NCBI GenBank assembly: GCA_947000775.1
Contig: CAMQGK010000242.1
Span: 2,631,501-2,695,500 of the forward strand
Source of the DNA: Pterois miles
Lineage: Eukaryota > Chordata > Actinopteri > Perciformes > Scorpaenidae
DNA: 64,000 nt
Reading direction: 5' to 3'
Of the stretch, positions 22,367 through 34,689 are shown piece after piece (position 1 is the stretch's first letter; each line of letters starts with the position of its first letter). The notes beneath the pieces are model-generated. The model searched no databases. It had not been told where the DNA came from and worked only from the letters and a program-made list of their open reading frames with translations. The position numbers and the translations under genes were made by a program.

Positions 22367-25300
22367 TTGTATGATTGCTAAAGTATAATTTGCTTTCTTA
22401 ACAACACTCTCTCATGGGTTAATCTGCAGGTTAACTGTGTAACAAGACTACTGCAGAGTGTTTGGAGGAAGCAGAGATATCTCAGTGTTTCCTTTAAACA
22501 GAGTAGTGTGTTTCCTCAAAATGAGTCTCTGCTCATTTTGATGGTAAATTAACTGTGAATGAGGCGGCTCCTCGGAGAATGACTATAGAGGATGAGGAGC
22601 ATTAGCAGCAGCTGGAGGAGACCAGAGCGACCAGGTTTTAATTTATACAATGATTTCTTCAGAGAACAGCTGGGATTCAGGAATTAAAGCAGTTTTAATT
22701 TTTACACCAATGCATTTTGTTAGCATGTGTTGTTGCTGTCAAATGGGAATTAGATTTTTTGATCAGTCTAGTTCAGTTCTGAACTTTAATTCAATTGAAA
22801 ACTCAGAGAATCAATAAGACATTGTAAAATATATATATTGTTAGCGAGAAACCGACAAGGAATTACAAGAACTAGAATGAGCTGAACCATCGGCACCATG
22901 ACACAGAGGAGCTCAAAGCTCATCACATCTCAGAGAAGCTGGTGTGATTTCACTGCTATTATACTATATATACATATTGGTATGCATGCTTAATATATGC
23001 ACATTAAATTTCATAGGGCAATTCGCTTGCAAATCAGATGCATCTTCAAGAGACTGTGCACAACGACATGCAAATGCATGATTAATACTTTTCTAATCAC
23101 CTGATACATGCTAATGTGGGTATTAAATACTTGTTTGTAATTTCCCAGCCTCTTTATTTTTATTTGTTTGTGTGCCAGATAAAAAACATAACTCGTCTTT
23201 TCTGTTCTTCATTTCAGTTTCCGTCTCATGTGATATTTTTCTTCCATTAGAAAGAGATAAACTAATACATGTTCTTCTTTTAGATGCATCAGATCCTTGA
23301 TGCAGATTAAACTCAGATCAGCAGGTTGACTGAAATGAAGGAACTTAAAGCAACACAGCATTTCATTTCTGCTTTAGCCATCACAAACACCAGGGAAACA
23401 GCAGCCTGCAGGCTGTGCTTCCAACCACCTCTGGTGGAAGATAAAGACACCATAGCGCTTCTGTCTGATTCTTGTCTCAGAGGTGTGTTTTCTCAAAGCT
23501 CCTGTATTAGCACTTACATACATGTATGATTTATTTTTTCTTTCTTGTCAATTCTTCTGATGACAAAAGCCAACCCAAAGTGTTTGATATAGATGAGCGA
23601 CATTAGTGCCGAAAACCAGAGCAGAAAGCAGGCAATGACCACTGTACCGTTGTGAGTTTTATCTGTGTGTCTGTTTGGACGTCATTCACCCCGTCAGGTG
23701 TCTGTCAGTTGAGTGAACCCAGTTTGCGTGCTGCTGTGTGGCCTTCAGGGCAGTGAATCATAAGGTTAGCAGTGCTGCTGCAACACAGAACAGAAGCAGC
23801 TTCCCTTCACGACTGATCTGCACCGCTGCTGAAAACACTGGGAAGTTAAACTAATAATAAAAAAGAGTGAAAAGAAAAGGACAAGATTGCAGCAATTATT
23901 TATTGATGTTAAACTGCTAAATTTTATATGTGTATAAGGGGAGTAGAGCTGAGGTAGAGAGGGAGCTGAAAGATCAACTGTGGCTGAGCTGACATGTCGA
24001 AGGTCTAATGAAACACCAGTTTCTTATGAACAGTGACATCCAGTCTCTTGATGATCAGTCACATATTACAATGACCTGCTAAACCTTCATTTAGAAAAAT
24101 ATTCATTCAGAGTATTTTCTGTAAGCACAATATGCTACCACTGAGGTGTGTTTTATGCATGTGCACAGCTTCACACTGCACTAATGAATTATGCATACAG
24201 TATAAGGAGAAGGTATCGCTGGAAAAGACCATTTCTAAATTAGGCAACTGAAAAAATCAACACCAGATCATTTTGGGGGTAAAATGACTCCACAACAAAC
24301 ACACAGAAACATAACCCTGATATTTATTTGGATTATCGCCTGCGACTGGCTAACCTCTGGATATCAGCTGCTCACGGACACATCCAGCAGACACATGGGA
24401 GCTCTCAAAATATAGTTTGTTTATATTGTTGTTTTATAATGTGTTTACAATCCTGTCCTTGATATTTCCTGTCCTCCTCTGCTTTTGGCCACAACACAGG
24501 GGTAAATTTCACCTGGTGGGTTTTGGTCTGACTGCAGCTTAAAGCCTTGACTATACTCCCAAGTGGGTGCACACATGGACAGCTGCAGACACCACAGACA
24601 CCACAGATACTACCAACACCACAGATACTGTGGACACTACAGAGGCGTAGTATTTTTGTTTAGCTGTATTACTTTCTTGAATCCGCAGTCCACACAGCTA
24701 GCATAGTGGCTGCAAGGTCAAACAAACTGAACGTAAGCCTACACGGATGTATGCACAGAGTCTACATGTTCACCCTCTGATGACAACATTTACATGACAT
24801 GGACCCAAACATACACACAGATGTGGAAAGTATATTTTTAAATTAAGACAGATACAAGCAGACAGACTGATCAACATTTCTTAGTTGAACAGTACAGAGC
24901 CATCGTGAATGTGCCCACCACACAGATTTACCAAAAAACATTAGATATGTACGGATCCCCATAAGGGACATGGAGGGAAAACAAATTAAAATAAAAAAAA
25001 AAAAAGGTTTGTGGGACCTGAGTGAGCGTGGTTTCCATGGTAATGTAGCTGTTGAGGCTTTTGTCATATGGAGGTGGGTGTGGATTCACTGGAAGTAGGT
25101 TGGAAAACCAATGCAATCCAACACAACCAGCACCGGCAGGTTAGAGTGTGCTTTGCAATGACAGTGTCCCATTGCACTATGATATCACTTCAGGTGTGTA
25201 TCACATATGTGAAAACCATTATTGCTGCCAAGTGCTGATTTAATGTCTTTATCTCGGGGGCCAATCTCAAAATAAAATTGTATGAACCTCTCCCACAGGT

Positions 25301-25421
25301 GTGTGCACTGTTGTTGTTTCCATGGTGCCGAACGGACCTGGAAGTACACTGACCTAAATGAAAAAGAAATTGCGTACATCCACAGATATCAGCCAGGATG
25401 ATGGTTTTTACTGTTCCTCAC

Positions 25422-25532
25422 CTTCTCTGCGGTTCAGCTTGGCGAAGCCCGGACCATGGCTGCCCGACAGCTGTGAGGAGCTTCTGAAGGACGATGGCAG
25501 CAGGCTGGACACCAGCGGACTGCGACACACCT
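25422..25532 (-). CDS. cntnap4-like: CNTNAP-like exon 2: start of discoidin domain
   Basis: The 111-bp exon encodes residues 29 to 66 of the joined protein. It contains Cys31, which opens the discoidin domain, then a Ser-rich stretch and the motif SHGPGFAKLNRRE, close to the CNTNAP3/4 pattern. The acceptor follows a pyrimidine-rich tract (ends ttcccag at 25533) and the donor is gtgagg at 25421-25416. The exon is phase 1 at both ends, so it joins exon 1 and exon 3 without a break; the split codon with exon 3 is Gly66. The plus-strand open frame over the same bases is a shadow. Confidence 0.95.
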
Positions 25533-27036
25533 CTGGGAACCACACAACAGAGGGAAGAGGTGATTTAAAATCATGACACAATTCACAGGAAACAAGACAC
25601 CGCTGAGCGTTGTGGTCCTTCCTTCAACTCTCAGTCATGTCACATTAGGAATAATAAATGTCTAATATTTATGGAGCCTGATCTCCTATTATTAGGCCTT
25701 ATATCAGCTTTGTGTAAACTGCTTATAATGAAGCACTGCTGGATAAATAATGGAGTGTGTCTTAACTGCCTGACAGAGCAGACACATTAATTAGACAAAC
25801 TGGCCACTGGAGTGGATCAGCGATGTCAGAGGAGGCTTTCCAGACCACATACACTCGGACGGTTATACACTTTAACACTGATGCTGTCTATGTGTAACAC
25901 AACACACATTTTTATACAGAAATATATCCATTTATGAGCATTCTTTCATCTGATCTAATTCATTAAACGAGTGACATTTTTCTTTTGATACTTCGCATTA
26001 CAAACTTAAGTGACCCAGTGGAGCCTTCAGCTGAATCCCCTCTCCGTTAATGGATGTTTCCTGAGAGGGAATATCTATGACAGCACAGATATCTCCTGGA
26101 CAGATTATATTAATGAAGGATCTTCAGCTTCTTTTCTTTGTTTAGCAGAGATTTAATCAGACTTGCTGCTTGCTGCGTTGATATTGGATTCTGCCTGTTT
26201 GAGAAACTTTGACTTTGGTCTCTTTCATGGGACTTTGATTTTATCTGGCTTTTGTTCATTATTGTGTGCTGCTTGCATGATGCTACATAATCTGTGGCAA
26301 TAAGTTTGCCATGCACGCTAATATTAAGATGATCATGAGTGCTAACATTGTTCATTGAGACTATGAAAACCTGACATACCAGCCATGTACATGGTAAAAT
26401 CCCTTATACCTCTTCGTTGTTTAACGTGAGTCACCCCATTTAAAAACACTGTTTTTCATGCACTGATCAGTTTTAAGAGTTTGGGCTATTTTGCTTACAT
26501 GTCTTCTTTAAGATTAGTGGAAAGAAAACACCCAAAATATACTGTGTACTTTACTGTAGATGTCTCCTAAATTCATTATATAATGCCTCATAATTTATAT
26601 GTTTAAACATATATTATATATAATATATTCTGAAGGGTTTTACTGAGGGGTTTGTTCATATATCATCCAAAGTCTCCATTTACAAAATTTTCATTCCTAA
26701 AAACACAGCAAAAATTATTTTTTTAAATGGCTGTTGACAGTAAGTTCTGATTTATGGGGTGATAAAAAGTGCAATGCAAAATTCCCTCTTTATAAACCTT
26801 TGACTTTGATGTGGCAACAAAATGAAACTATTTTAAACCTACTATTATCCACTGTTTTTACAATATAGAAGCAATAGAAAAAAGGTTTCTTTATCCTGGC
26901 CTAGTACAAAATCTTAATTTTAAAGGCAATATCACCATTAAAACCAAGATCCCGTAAACAATAATGGAACTGAATGTATTCTACTACTCTTTGACTATAA
27001 CTGTAACTACAAATTTGATCAAACCACTAAAATATA

Positions 27037-27077
27037 GTGTATAATATAATATAATATAATATAATATAATATAATAT
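27037..27077. repeat. (ATAAT)n pentamer microsatellite
   Basis: About eight units of ATAAT following GTGT. A short CATGA tandem follows at 27125-27140. Confidence 0.9.
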
Positions 27078-27223
27078 GATTCAACTTAAGTGTGAAAAAG
27101 TAAAGAAGTGAGTCATGTTGTACTGACATGACATGACATGTATGGTGATGAATGTTAAATCAGATACGGTTTGGTCTGGTAAAGATTGTAGCTTCCTCTT
27201 TAAGTATAATCTGAATTGTGCAG

Positions 27224-27300
27224 AGAAGATAAGATAAGATAAGATATTCCTTTATTAGTCCCACAGTGGGGAAATTCACACATTACAGCAGCAAGTGGAT
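27224..27300 (-). mobile_element. retroposon 3' tail, 5'-truncated
   Basis: On the minus strand it reads AATTTCCCCACTGTGGGAC, TAATAAAGG, then (TATCT)n. The same ending is found at 15661, 29985, 49372 and 59478, pointing to one family of LINE/SINE 3' ends. Confidence 0.75.
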
Positions 27301-28149
27301 AGTGCAATAAAGACAAGAAGCAGTTCTGAGTCGGTAGCGTTGTATTTAATATATTAATATCCAGCTGTGAAAGCTCCAAGTCAGCATCTGTGCACTCTGT
27401 GCAAACACATTGTTGGCAGCTGGTACAGAGGAGCGACTCTGGATAATAAAGAGAATATTATTAGATAAATATTATTAGAGAAAATACAAGAATGTCAAGT
27501 CAATACTTTAAAGGTTTCTTCTCGCTGTCTACAGAAAAGGAAAGTGTGTGAATACAGAGAGCTGATGAGCAGCCTCTAAAACATTCATCTTTCAGTCTTT
27601 GGCTTTGGAAATGTATATTAATTTTACATCAAATGAGCTGTGAGAGACACTATAAGCAACAATACGTTCAGTAAGGGCCCAATGAACCAAGAGAAGTTTT
27701 AATATAAGAGAGTTAAAGTTATGTTTCATAATCTCACAAGAGTTATTAAAGCAAACAGCGTGAGATGTTGGACATGTTTAAATATGCAGTATATTTGCAG
27801 TATATTTTCAAAATTTACATAAATTTGTTGTAGTAAATGTAAACCATGGCTGGAATTTTTACTCTTTTCCTCTAGCCGTGTCTGTGATGACCAAACGCCA
27901 TAAAGAGAGATATACAAAAATGAACTTAAATGAAGAGATTAATTTACAAAACATCAGTTATATTGTAAAAAGATATAAGATGAGTGATAGAGGAACAGGA
28001 GTAGTCACACCATGTTGCTCTGCCTCTTAGCCCAGGAAGTTAAACTAAACCTTTTAAAACTTTTTTTTTTTTTCGTTTTTATCATCACGTACATACATTT
28101 GATACATGAACTTTGACCTCAGCATTTAATCCATCCTGAACATTTAGGA

Positions 28150-28292
28150 GGATTCAAGTGCCTGGGGAGCAGCTTGGAGATCAGTGTCTCGCTCAAGGAC
28201 ATTTCGACATGCAGCCTGTAGTAATCGGGGATCGAAGTGCCAACCTTGTGACGAAAGGACAACCCACTCTACCCCCCTGAGCCAACGCCGAT
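28150..28292 (-). mobile_element. tRNA-derived SINE head, 3'-truncated
   Basis: On the minus strand: CGTTGGCTCAGGGGGGTAGAG (Pol III box A region), then CACTTCGATCCCC (box B), then a body with CATGTCGAAATGTCC and GAGCGAGACACTGA. Same family as 29715-30045 but without the tail. Confidence 0.75.
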
Positions 28293-29202
28293 TACGAAGT
28301 AGTCACAAAGCATTTTTTGAGCCTCCAAGTTTTGGTATTTACAACGGTAATGATACACATAAAAATAGCGGCCACTTTGACCATCCTGCTACGGTAATAT
28401 TATCGCTTTTATTCTATCTCTGACTGCCACAGTTATGTCTCACCAACACACGAGTGTGAGAATCTTTAATCAGTTCATATAAGTGGCAGAAACAGAAATG
28501 ATTTCCTTGAATTAGAAGTCAATTTAATGTTAAAGTAAGTAATGTGTTTTAACTGTGCGTCTCTTAAAAGTTTCATTTTCTGTGCATAGAAATGATATGT
28601 TTAAACTGACAACACTGGCAGAAACACTGAAACCACTGACCACTGCAACAACCAGGTGACAGACCTCTTTAAAGGTTCACTGGCCTAATCAATACAAGTG
28701 TAGCAGTAGCAAACATTTCACAAAATCGGGATTACTGTTATCTTATTTTGCCCAGAAACATTTTTACAACCATGAGGCTCCTTGTGGCCCTGTGGCTGAC
28801 AGACGCAGAGGAGATAGTAGGAGACCAGAGACAGAGGTAGTTCAAGTGGGAGAAAATGCAGAAGACTTCCAAAAATGCAAAACTAATTTTCTTCAGTTGA
28901 GTTTGGGTCGCTGACTGAAACCAGGGAAGCACAAAATCCCCGACACATCAGCAGGAAGTGGAGATTACAAGCTGCTAAACACTGAGCCCGGATAAAGGGA
29001 AGGAAAGCCAAGTTCAAAAATATGAGAGCTATCTTTCTTTCTGCCTCGGTCTCAGGGGCTCTGCTGAGGTTTTCCTTTCTGGGTGTCAATCTTAAATGTT
29101 CTGAGATGACAAATCAGCCGTTTAATAATTAATTTAATAATTAGTTAAGAGAGCTGGCCTTGTCAAACTTAATTAATTTAGTGATCCTGGTGGGACAGTT
29201 TT

Positions 29203-29240
29203 TAAGATAAGATAAGATGAACCTTTATTAAGATAAGACT
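29203..29240 (-). mobile_element. very short retroposon tail
   Basis: Only AATAAAGGTTCATCTTATC plus a pentamer run remains on the minus strand. Confidence 0.5.
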
Positions 29241-29629
29241 TTTCCAGTAGACAGCTTTAAAACACAGCCTTCTGTTCACCTGTGCATGTTTGTGTGTCCT
29301 TTTTTGCTCTGAAGTTTCACCAGAACAAAAAAGAAACAAACATTATTGATCAGTCGCACAGGATGAAAAGTCTGCACACATTTTTTTTTAAAATGTAGTA
29401 TTATAATGTGATGCATTTTCCATCCAAAGCCATCAGTCTGCACCCTTATCAGCAGTCAAATCACTCACTGAAACTCTGAACAGATGTCAAACTGATCACC
29501 AAAGTATTGATCACAGAGTCTAACAAATGACTACACTTCTTTATTTGACAGCTTTAAATGCACAGAAACAGTGTGAGCCGTCTCACTTTAAAGTAGGAGT
29601 TTCTTTGTGCAAAATGATCCACTTTGTGT

Positions 29630-29702
29630 GGGCCAGTGGCGCAATGGATAACGCGTCTGACTACGGCTCAGAAGATTCTAGGTTCGACTCCTGGCTGGCT
29701 CG
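29630..29702 (+). tRNA. tRNA-Arg (anticodon ACG)
   Basis: A 73-nt tRNA gene. The acceptor stem GGGCCAG pairs with CTGGCTC with one G-T pair, discriminator G. The anticodon stem TCTGA/TCAGA (29656-29660, 29668-29672) is perfect around the loop CTACGGC, with anticodon ACG at 29663-29665 (A34 read as inosine, decoding CGU/CGC/CGA). The T loop is TTCGACT and a box B is intact. A T5 run follows 7 bases later. Apart from C instead of A at position 38 it matches the vertebrate tRNA-Arg-ACG that I know. It lies in intron 1, antisense to the host gene. No CCA is encoded, as expected for a nuclear gene. Confidence 0.93.
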
Positions 29703-29709
29703 TTATGTG

Positions 29710-29714
29710 TTTTT
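29710..29714 (+). terminator. Pol III terminator (T5) of tRNA-Arg
   Basis: Five T residues 8 bp after the tRNA end. The SINE head starts directly after them. Confidence 0.75.
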
Positions 29715-30045
29715 GGGGGCGGCAGTAGCTCAGTCTGTAGGGAGTTGGCTTGGGAACCGGAGGGTCACCGGTTCAAGTCCCGACATGGACCAAAAACTGA
29801 GTGTGAACTGGTAGCTGGAGAGGTGCCAGTTTACCTCTTGGGCACTGCCGAGGTGCCCCTGAGCAAGGCACCAAACCCCCAACTGCTCGGGGCGCTTGTC
29901 AGGAGCAGCCCCCTCACTCTGACATCTCTCCATTAATGCATGTATGTGTGTTTCAGGTCTGCATGTACCATGTATGAGTTTAACAGAGTGTAAATTGAAT
30001 TTCCCCATTGTGGGACTAATAAAGGTAGATCTTCTTCTTCTTCTT
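29715..30045 (+). mobile_element. full-length tRNA-derived SINE
   Basis: The head GGCAGTAGCTCAGTCTGTAG (box A) and GGTTCAAGTCC (box B) form an intact Pol III promoter. The body includes GAGCAAGGCACC and a TGTGTGTTTCAGG stretch. It ends AATTTCCCCATTGTGGGAC, TAATAAAGG and (CTT)n. It inserted right behind the tRNA-Arg gene in the same orientation. I see no clear target-site duplication. The 3' end is shared with several truncated tails in the window, so one LINE family probably mobilised all. Confidence 0.88.
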
Positions 30046-32591
30046 TCTCATTAAAATCTGGTGCTCTGACCAGATCACTGGAGGTAAGAGCTAATTCTGC
30101 ATGCTGAGGTGACCAGGAGGTTTCCTCCTCAGGAAAATGTTCTTTTATTCATGCAAACAACTCCCCATGTTCATCTCCTCATAAGCTCTCATTCATTCTG
30201 ATTTGTTTCCTACTCAATGCTTGCACATGCATCTTACTGAAGCCCTTTACTGAAGGCAAAAATAGCTATAAAGCCATGCATTTTATAGCTAATATACAGT
30301 GACCAGGCCACATTTTCAGTCGTGCATGGTGGAAATGCAATAAAAGATCATATTAAGCCTCTCAGCCCTATAGAGTGTTGGAAGGTGTGGTTCTCCTACA
30401 CAGACATACACAAAATAATGAAGAATAGCTCCACAACGACCAGGTCTATCAGCAGGATCCTGGTCTCTGTGGACCGGTAAGACCTCAGAGGATTCATCCC
30501 CAGTGTCAGTAACACTGTGACTGTTACTGTGTCTGAGGAAACTGGGATGAACCAGAGGAATCCTGGCCTAAACTGTTGTCTACATTAGACAGTGGATGAC
30601 ACCATTATAACAATGACGCCATGAACAGAGATGAACTGAACTCATTCAGCTACTCCTCGACTACAACTGAGCCAAAGCAGATAGAAACAACACAAAGCTC
30701 AGATCCTACAGAGGTTTTAGTCAGGACAGGACCAGGAGGACTCTCCATGTGGACACCTGGATACCCACAGTGTGCCAGATGGGTTTTCTAGCTCCTGAAA
30801 GGGAATCTGGCTCTAAAATCCTCCTGATATCCACTACAGGAGACTATGTGAACACAGTGGAGCCTTTGGCCGTGACACTGACCCTGTGGATCATAACACT
30901 CTACCACTGTGCTCAGTAGAAAATCAATATCAACCAACTAAACCGCATAATTTTGAATCCACATGGATAAGTTTTATTATAATAATGAAATATGATCAAG
31001 TAAAACTGAGATAATAACAAATAAGATCAATACCAGTGTAAATAAGATAACAGAAAAGAATCAAAATCAATTATCTACATTATATAAAATATGAAAACTA
31101 AAAATATTATAATGTAAAAATACAGTTTCTTGTGTGTTTATTTTGTAACTACAATATTGCCAACAAACACTGTTTGGACAGAATACAGTCTGAGTGTGTT
31201 AGTAGTGTTAACGCCTCGTCTGCAACTCAGAAAAAACACCAACATTTTATTTTTGTCCGCTGAGGCGCTGTCCATGGTGCTGAAATACTTGTCTCCTATC
31301 CTGATCAAAGTGCCTCAAACATGAATGTGTGGTACACATCCTGGGTTGGGGATTTGAAAGTATGATAACCAAAAGCTAATACATACAAGACATTGTCATG
31401 GTTTTATAAAACGTTACACCTACTATCAACTGAAAATCACTGCAGAGCTGCTTATCCACTAGCTGCCTTTAGCATTAGCGTAAAGCTCTGCATTGGAAAA
31501 ACTAAGACGGTGCTCTAATAACATCAGCACTACGATAAAGTAGCAAAATGATCAACCATGTAGTTAAGCACAGAAAATATGCACTTATACTGCTGGTTGT
31601 ATATTATCATGTTTGGTTACACAAACACTCATTCAGCTGATGTGGTCAGCTCTGCTTGTTTCTTATCGTTTGTCTTTAAAGATAGCTTCAGGTCTTGTTG
31701 TTACTTCTATGCAAAACAGAATCCAGCAGAAACCATTCGGTCCATTGTGAAGCCCACTGAGCTGTTGATTAGCTTTTTCTCTGACTTTAGGTCATTTTAA
31801 GCACAACTAACATGGTAGTTTTTCACTTTCACAAACAGCAGTTTCAGCATATGTTTAACACACCATAGCAGTATTTCAGACACACACAGGACTGAGTGGC
31901 TGATAAAGGAGCGTTAGCTCTAGTCCTCGGCCTAAACAGAGTCTTTCCCACCCTGTCAGCTCTCACATTCAAAGCTCTGTGAGTCTGAGAGCACTAAACC
32001 TCTTAGGACTGTCAGCACACCCATGACACAGGTTTTATCACTACTGATCCAGCAGACTGAGCTGCTCCAGTATCCTCTCATCCACCTACCTCTCCACCCA
32101 TAGCATCTACTTTACCATGTTGCTGAAAGTTTGCACAACATTTATGATTAAATCAAGCAGATGAGCATCTTCGTCCACTTGAACAACAACATTCATGAAA
32201 TTTACAGGTTCAGAGCTCTGTAAGGGTCCTGGTTCAGTGCTGGTCAGTGTGCATCTGACACAATGATATTGCCATTAAGCCATGCATCTCTGAGCACAGT
32301 AATCACACCGAGGCCTGCTTGTGCCCTCAGACATGAATCATAATCTTCAAAAAAATCATATTTTTCAAAACCTGAACAACCTCAATACACAGTTTGAGTC
32401 AAGGCTACTCTTCCTTCAAATTAAATTTGCCAATTTGTTTGAAAAAAATGTGAATTACTGACTTATGTTTTTAAATCAGTTTGTAATGAAATGCATGCCT
32501 TTCCCCTGCCTCAGATGCACTCATTAAATTTTAAATGTAATATAAGGATGAGATAAGAAAGAGAGCAAGAGAGCAGCATAAATACTGCATG

Positions 32592-32660
32592 CAATGTACA
32601 TTTACATTACATTTCAGGTATTTAGATGCCATGTTTATCCAAAGTGACATTTTGAGTGCT
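32592..32660 (+). repeat. short dispersed-repeat fragment
   Basis: Resembles the common fish block CATTTACATT...GGTATTTAGATG...TTATCCAAAGTGACAT. Too short to classify. Confidence 0.45.
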
Positions 32661-33324
32661 TGAAAGCACAAAGCCCTCCTCCTCGACTCAGATGAAGGTA
32701 CTGGAGAGTTTCCAGATATCACAGTCATCTATTGTTGAAATAATAGTAATAATCATACATCTTAAAGATATTAAGGTCTTTAATTAAAATCATGAAAGCT
32801 GTGTAAGTGCTGCCATGGGTGGTAAAATAAGAACTGATATACTTTGGCAATGCATGTTTCCCCCCACTCCTCAGGACTAAACCCAGGAGAGTACATACTG
32901 TACATCTTATGCTGTGTTCAGTTAATTTTCAAAGATATGAGTCACTATTTGATTAAGTATTTAATAAAGAATTAATGAAGAGGATACTGAAACATGTTCA
33001 GCACCACTTTGACTGGATGTTTGAGGCGTCAGTTGGCTGATAAGGACGCTGCTCTAATGTGACTGGGTGTGATGTATGGAGCTGTACTTCATCAGCCTGG
33101 TCTTCTGTTTCCTGCTCTGACCTGTCTGACTTCCTCCCAACATGGGAGCTTGTCTGTCAAACAGCTGCTGAGCTGTGAGGATCAGCACATCCTCGACCTG
33201 CAGCTGAAAAACAACGTTTCCGGCCCATCATCTGACAGTTTGTGACTCTGAAGCTCATCCAGTCAGAAAATGTCAGTCAGTAGCTCAGTCTACCCTTGTG
33301 TAAAATATACAGAATATATACTCA

Positions 33325-33445
33325 GTTGAGGAAAAAAAGTACATTTACTCAAGTATTGTACTTTAGTACAATTTAAGGTACTTTCTACTTCTACTCCACT
33401 CCCCCTCTGATGGAAATATTGTACACACAAAGTACTAGTTACTTG
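33325..33445 (+). repeat. dispersed repeat, TACTCAAGTA type
   Basis: AAGTACATTTACTCAAGTA, TGTACTTTAGTACAATTT and TACTTCTACTCCACT are the usual blocks of an abundant teleost repeat. A fragment of the same recurs at 38575-38640. Confidence 0.6.
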
Positions 33446-33594
33446 AAACAAGTTTAAAAAATAAACCGCTGATCCAAAACATAATTATTTAACAGAAGCG
33501 CACCAACAACATTAGACGAACGATTTGCATGTTTTAGAAATGTTCCTTTTTGTTGTTTAAAACACACACAAAAATACACTGTAAAAAGAAACCA

Positions 33595-33965
33595 AAGGGC
33601 AAGAATAGTACAACAAACACGTTTAAATTTCTGATTATGTTCAACTTGATGTGTGCTACAGAGATTAAAAATCCTCTGGGCCTCTGCTCCGAGCAGGAAG
33701 TGTCGGTATTTCCCCCCTGGTGGGAGGGCCTGACCCTCTGCATGGAGGAGAATTCCTTAAGGCTGCGCTCCATGAGGAAATTGTAGAAAGGTCTTTCCTG
33801 TTGATGCTGCTCTTGTGTTCACTGATGCATGTCCTAAGTGTACTCACTGCCTCACCCACATCTAATTTAGGACAAGGGCACTGAAAAACACAAGTAGCAC
33901 CTTGGGAAGCACAAGTGGTGATGGTTTCTTCTTCAGCCTCCCTCCTATACATCCACTGAGTTTGT
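33595..33965 (-). pseudogene. Penelope-like GIY-YIG endonuclease relic
   Basis: Two minus-strand frames carry pieces of one conserved pattern. Between about 33965 and 33800 there is CPCPKLDVGE followed by TLRTCISEHKSSINRKD. After a frame change, 33770-33620 reads EFSSMQRVRPSHQGGNTDT and RGFLISVAH. This resembles the C-terminal GIY-YIG nuclease part of Penelope-like retroelements of fish. The YVGKT-like motif is decayed (DVGEA) and the frame is broken, so it is inactive. No reverse transcriptase part is seen upstream. The plus-strand frame over it is a shadow. Confidence 0.6.
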
Positions 33966-34329
33966 GGCGGCATATCGAGAGCGCTCGCTTCATCACAACC
34001 TCACTGGTTTGAAGCAGCACTAAACTGTTTGCAAGCAAAATAACTGCAACTTCTCACTTCAGATTATACTTACAGCCACTTGTAGTTTTCTGACAACGCT
34101 ATACATTATAGATCATTCTTATCTTTTGATTATCAGGAAAGTGGTAGCCTACATTGCAGCAGATCCTTGTCACTCACAGGTTTAATTTTCATCTCATCTA
34201 CTCAGACAGAAAACTTGGAGCAGCTTTGTTCTTTAGCTTTGTTCTTGCTTTTGGCCTGTAATTTCACTCTATGTAGTCTGTACTGACTGCAGTGCTGACT
34301 GACATGTTATGCTCAGAACTGGTGACGTA

Positions 34330-34490
34330 GAATAAAAATCAAGAGAGACTGCTAATGGCGGGTCCAACAAACACAGGAGACTGGTGGTCCTGTTCCATTT
34401 TTTGCGTACTTATTTTAAGCCAAAGTATAATGTTTTTCCTAAACCTAACTAAGTAGTTTTGTTGCCTAAACCTAACCGTGACACAGAGAT
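34330..34490 (+). repeat. repeat B fragment with intact core
   Basis: GGGTCCAACAAACACAGG, then a gap, then TTTTTCCTAAACCTAACT, AAGTAGTTTTGTTG and CCTAAACCTAACC: the clearest copy of the double-motif core. Confidence 0.7.
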
Positions 34491-34549
34491 GACACACAGA
34501 AAGCCTAAAAAGCGTTCTCATCACATGAGAAAACCCGATGTTATAAGGG

Positions 34550-34576
34550 CACCAAAACGTTAATGACGTTTTGGTG
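34550..34576. repeat. perfect 11-bp stem hairpin
   Basis: CACCAAAACGT, loop TAATG, ACGTTTTGGTG. It lies between a plus-strand B fragment and a minus-strand C fragment and may be part of a repeat end. Confidence 0.85.
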
Positions 34577-34689
34577 TGGTGGAAACCTGTGGCCCCGGAG
34601 CAAAAGCTGGACCGGTCCAGTTGAAAGAAAGTGCAATAAACATACCGACCGTCCTCTTTTCTCGTAAAATGTCCAGTGTAATCGGTAAC

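Larger units (their letters stand above)
16999..25421 (-). other. intron 2
   Basis: Contains repeat A copies (17981-18216, 18645-18990, 20483-20900), an L2-tailed SINE (18261-18616), repeat C (19060-19215), repeat B (21040-21520), a fold-back element (21593-22366) and a 12-bp perfect hairpin (19880-19907). No repeat or gene is recognised in 17010-17810, 19220-19870, 19920-20470, 22380-24570 or 24660-25410. A stretch at 22900-23160 looks like a possible conserved non-coding element; a degenerate ACCACAGAC tandem lies at 24579-24650. Confidence 0.7.

Noticed and set aside
25358..25576. Plus-strand open frame over CNTNAP exon 2
   Set aside because: Shadow; it ignores the splice sites and has no domain.
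29527..29814. 95-codon frame across the tRNA gene and SINE
   Set aside because: Overlaps an intact tRNA and a Pol III SINE; not protein coding.
33550..33786. Plus-strand frame over the Penelope-like relic
   Set aside because: Shadow of the decayed minus-strand nuclease.
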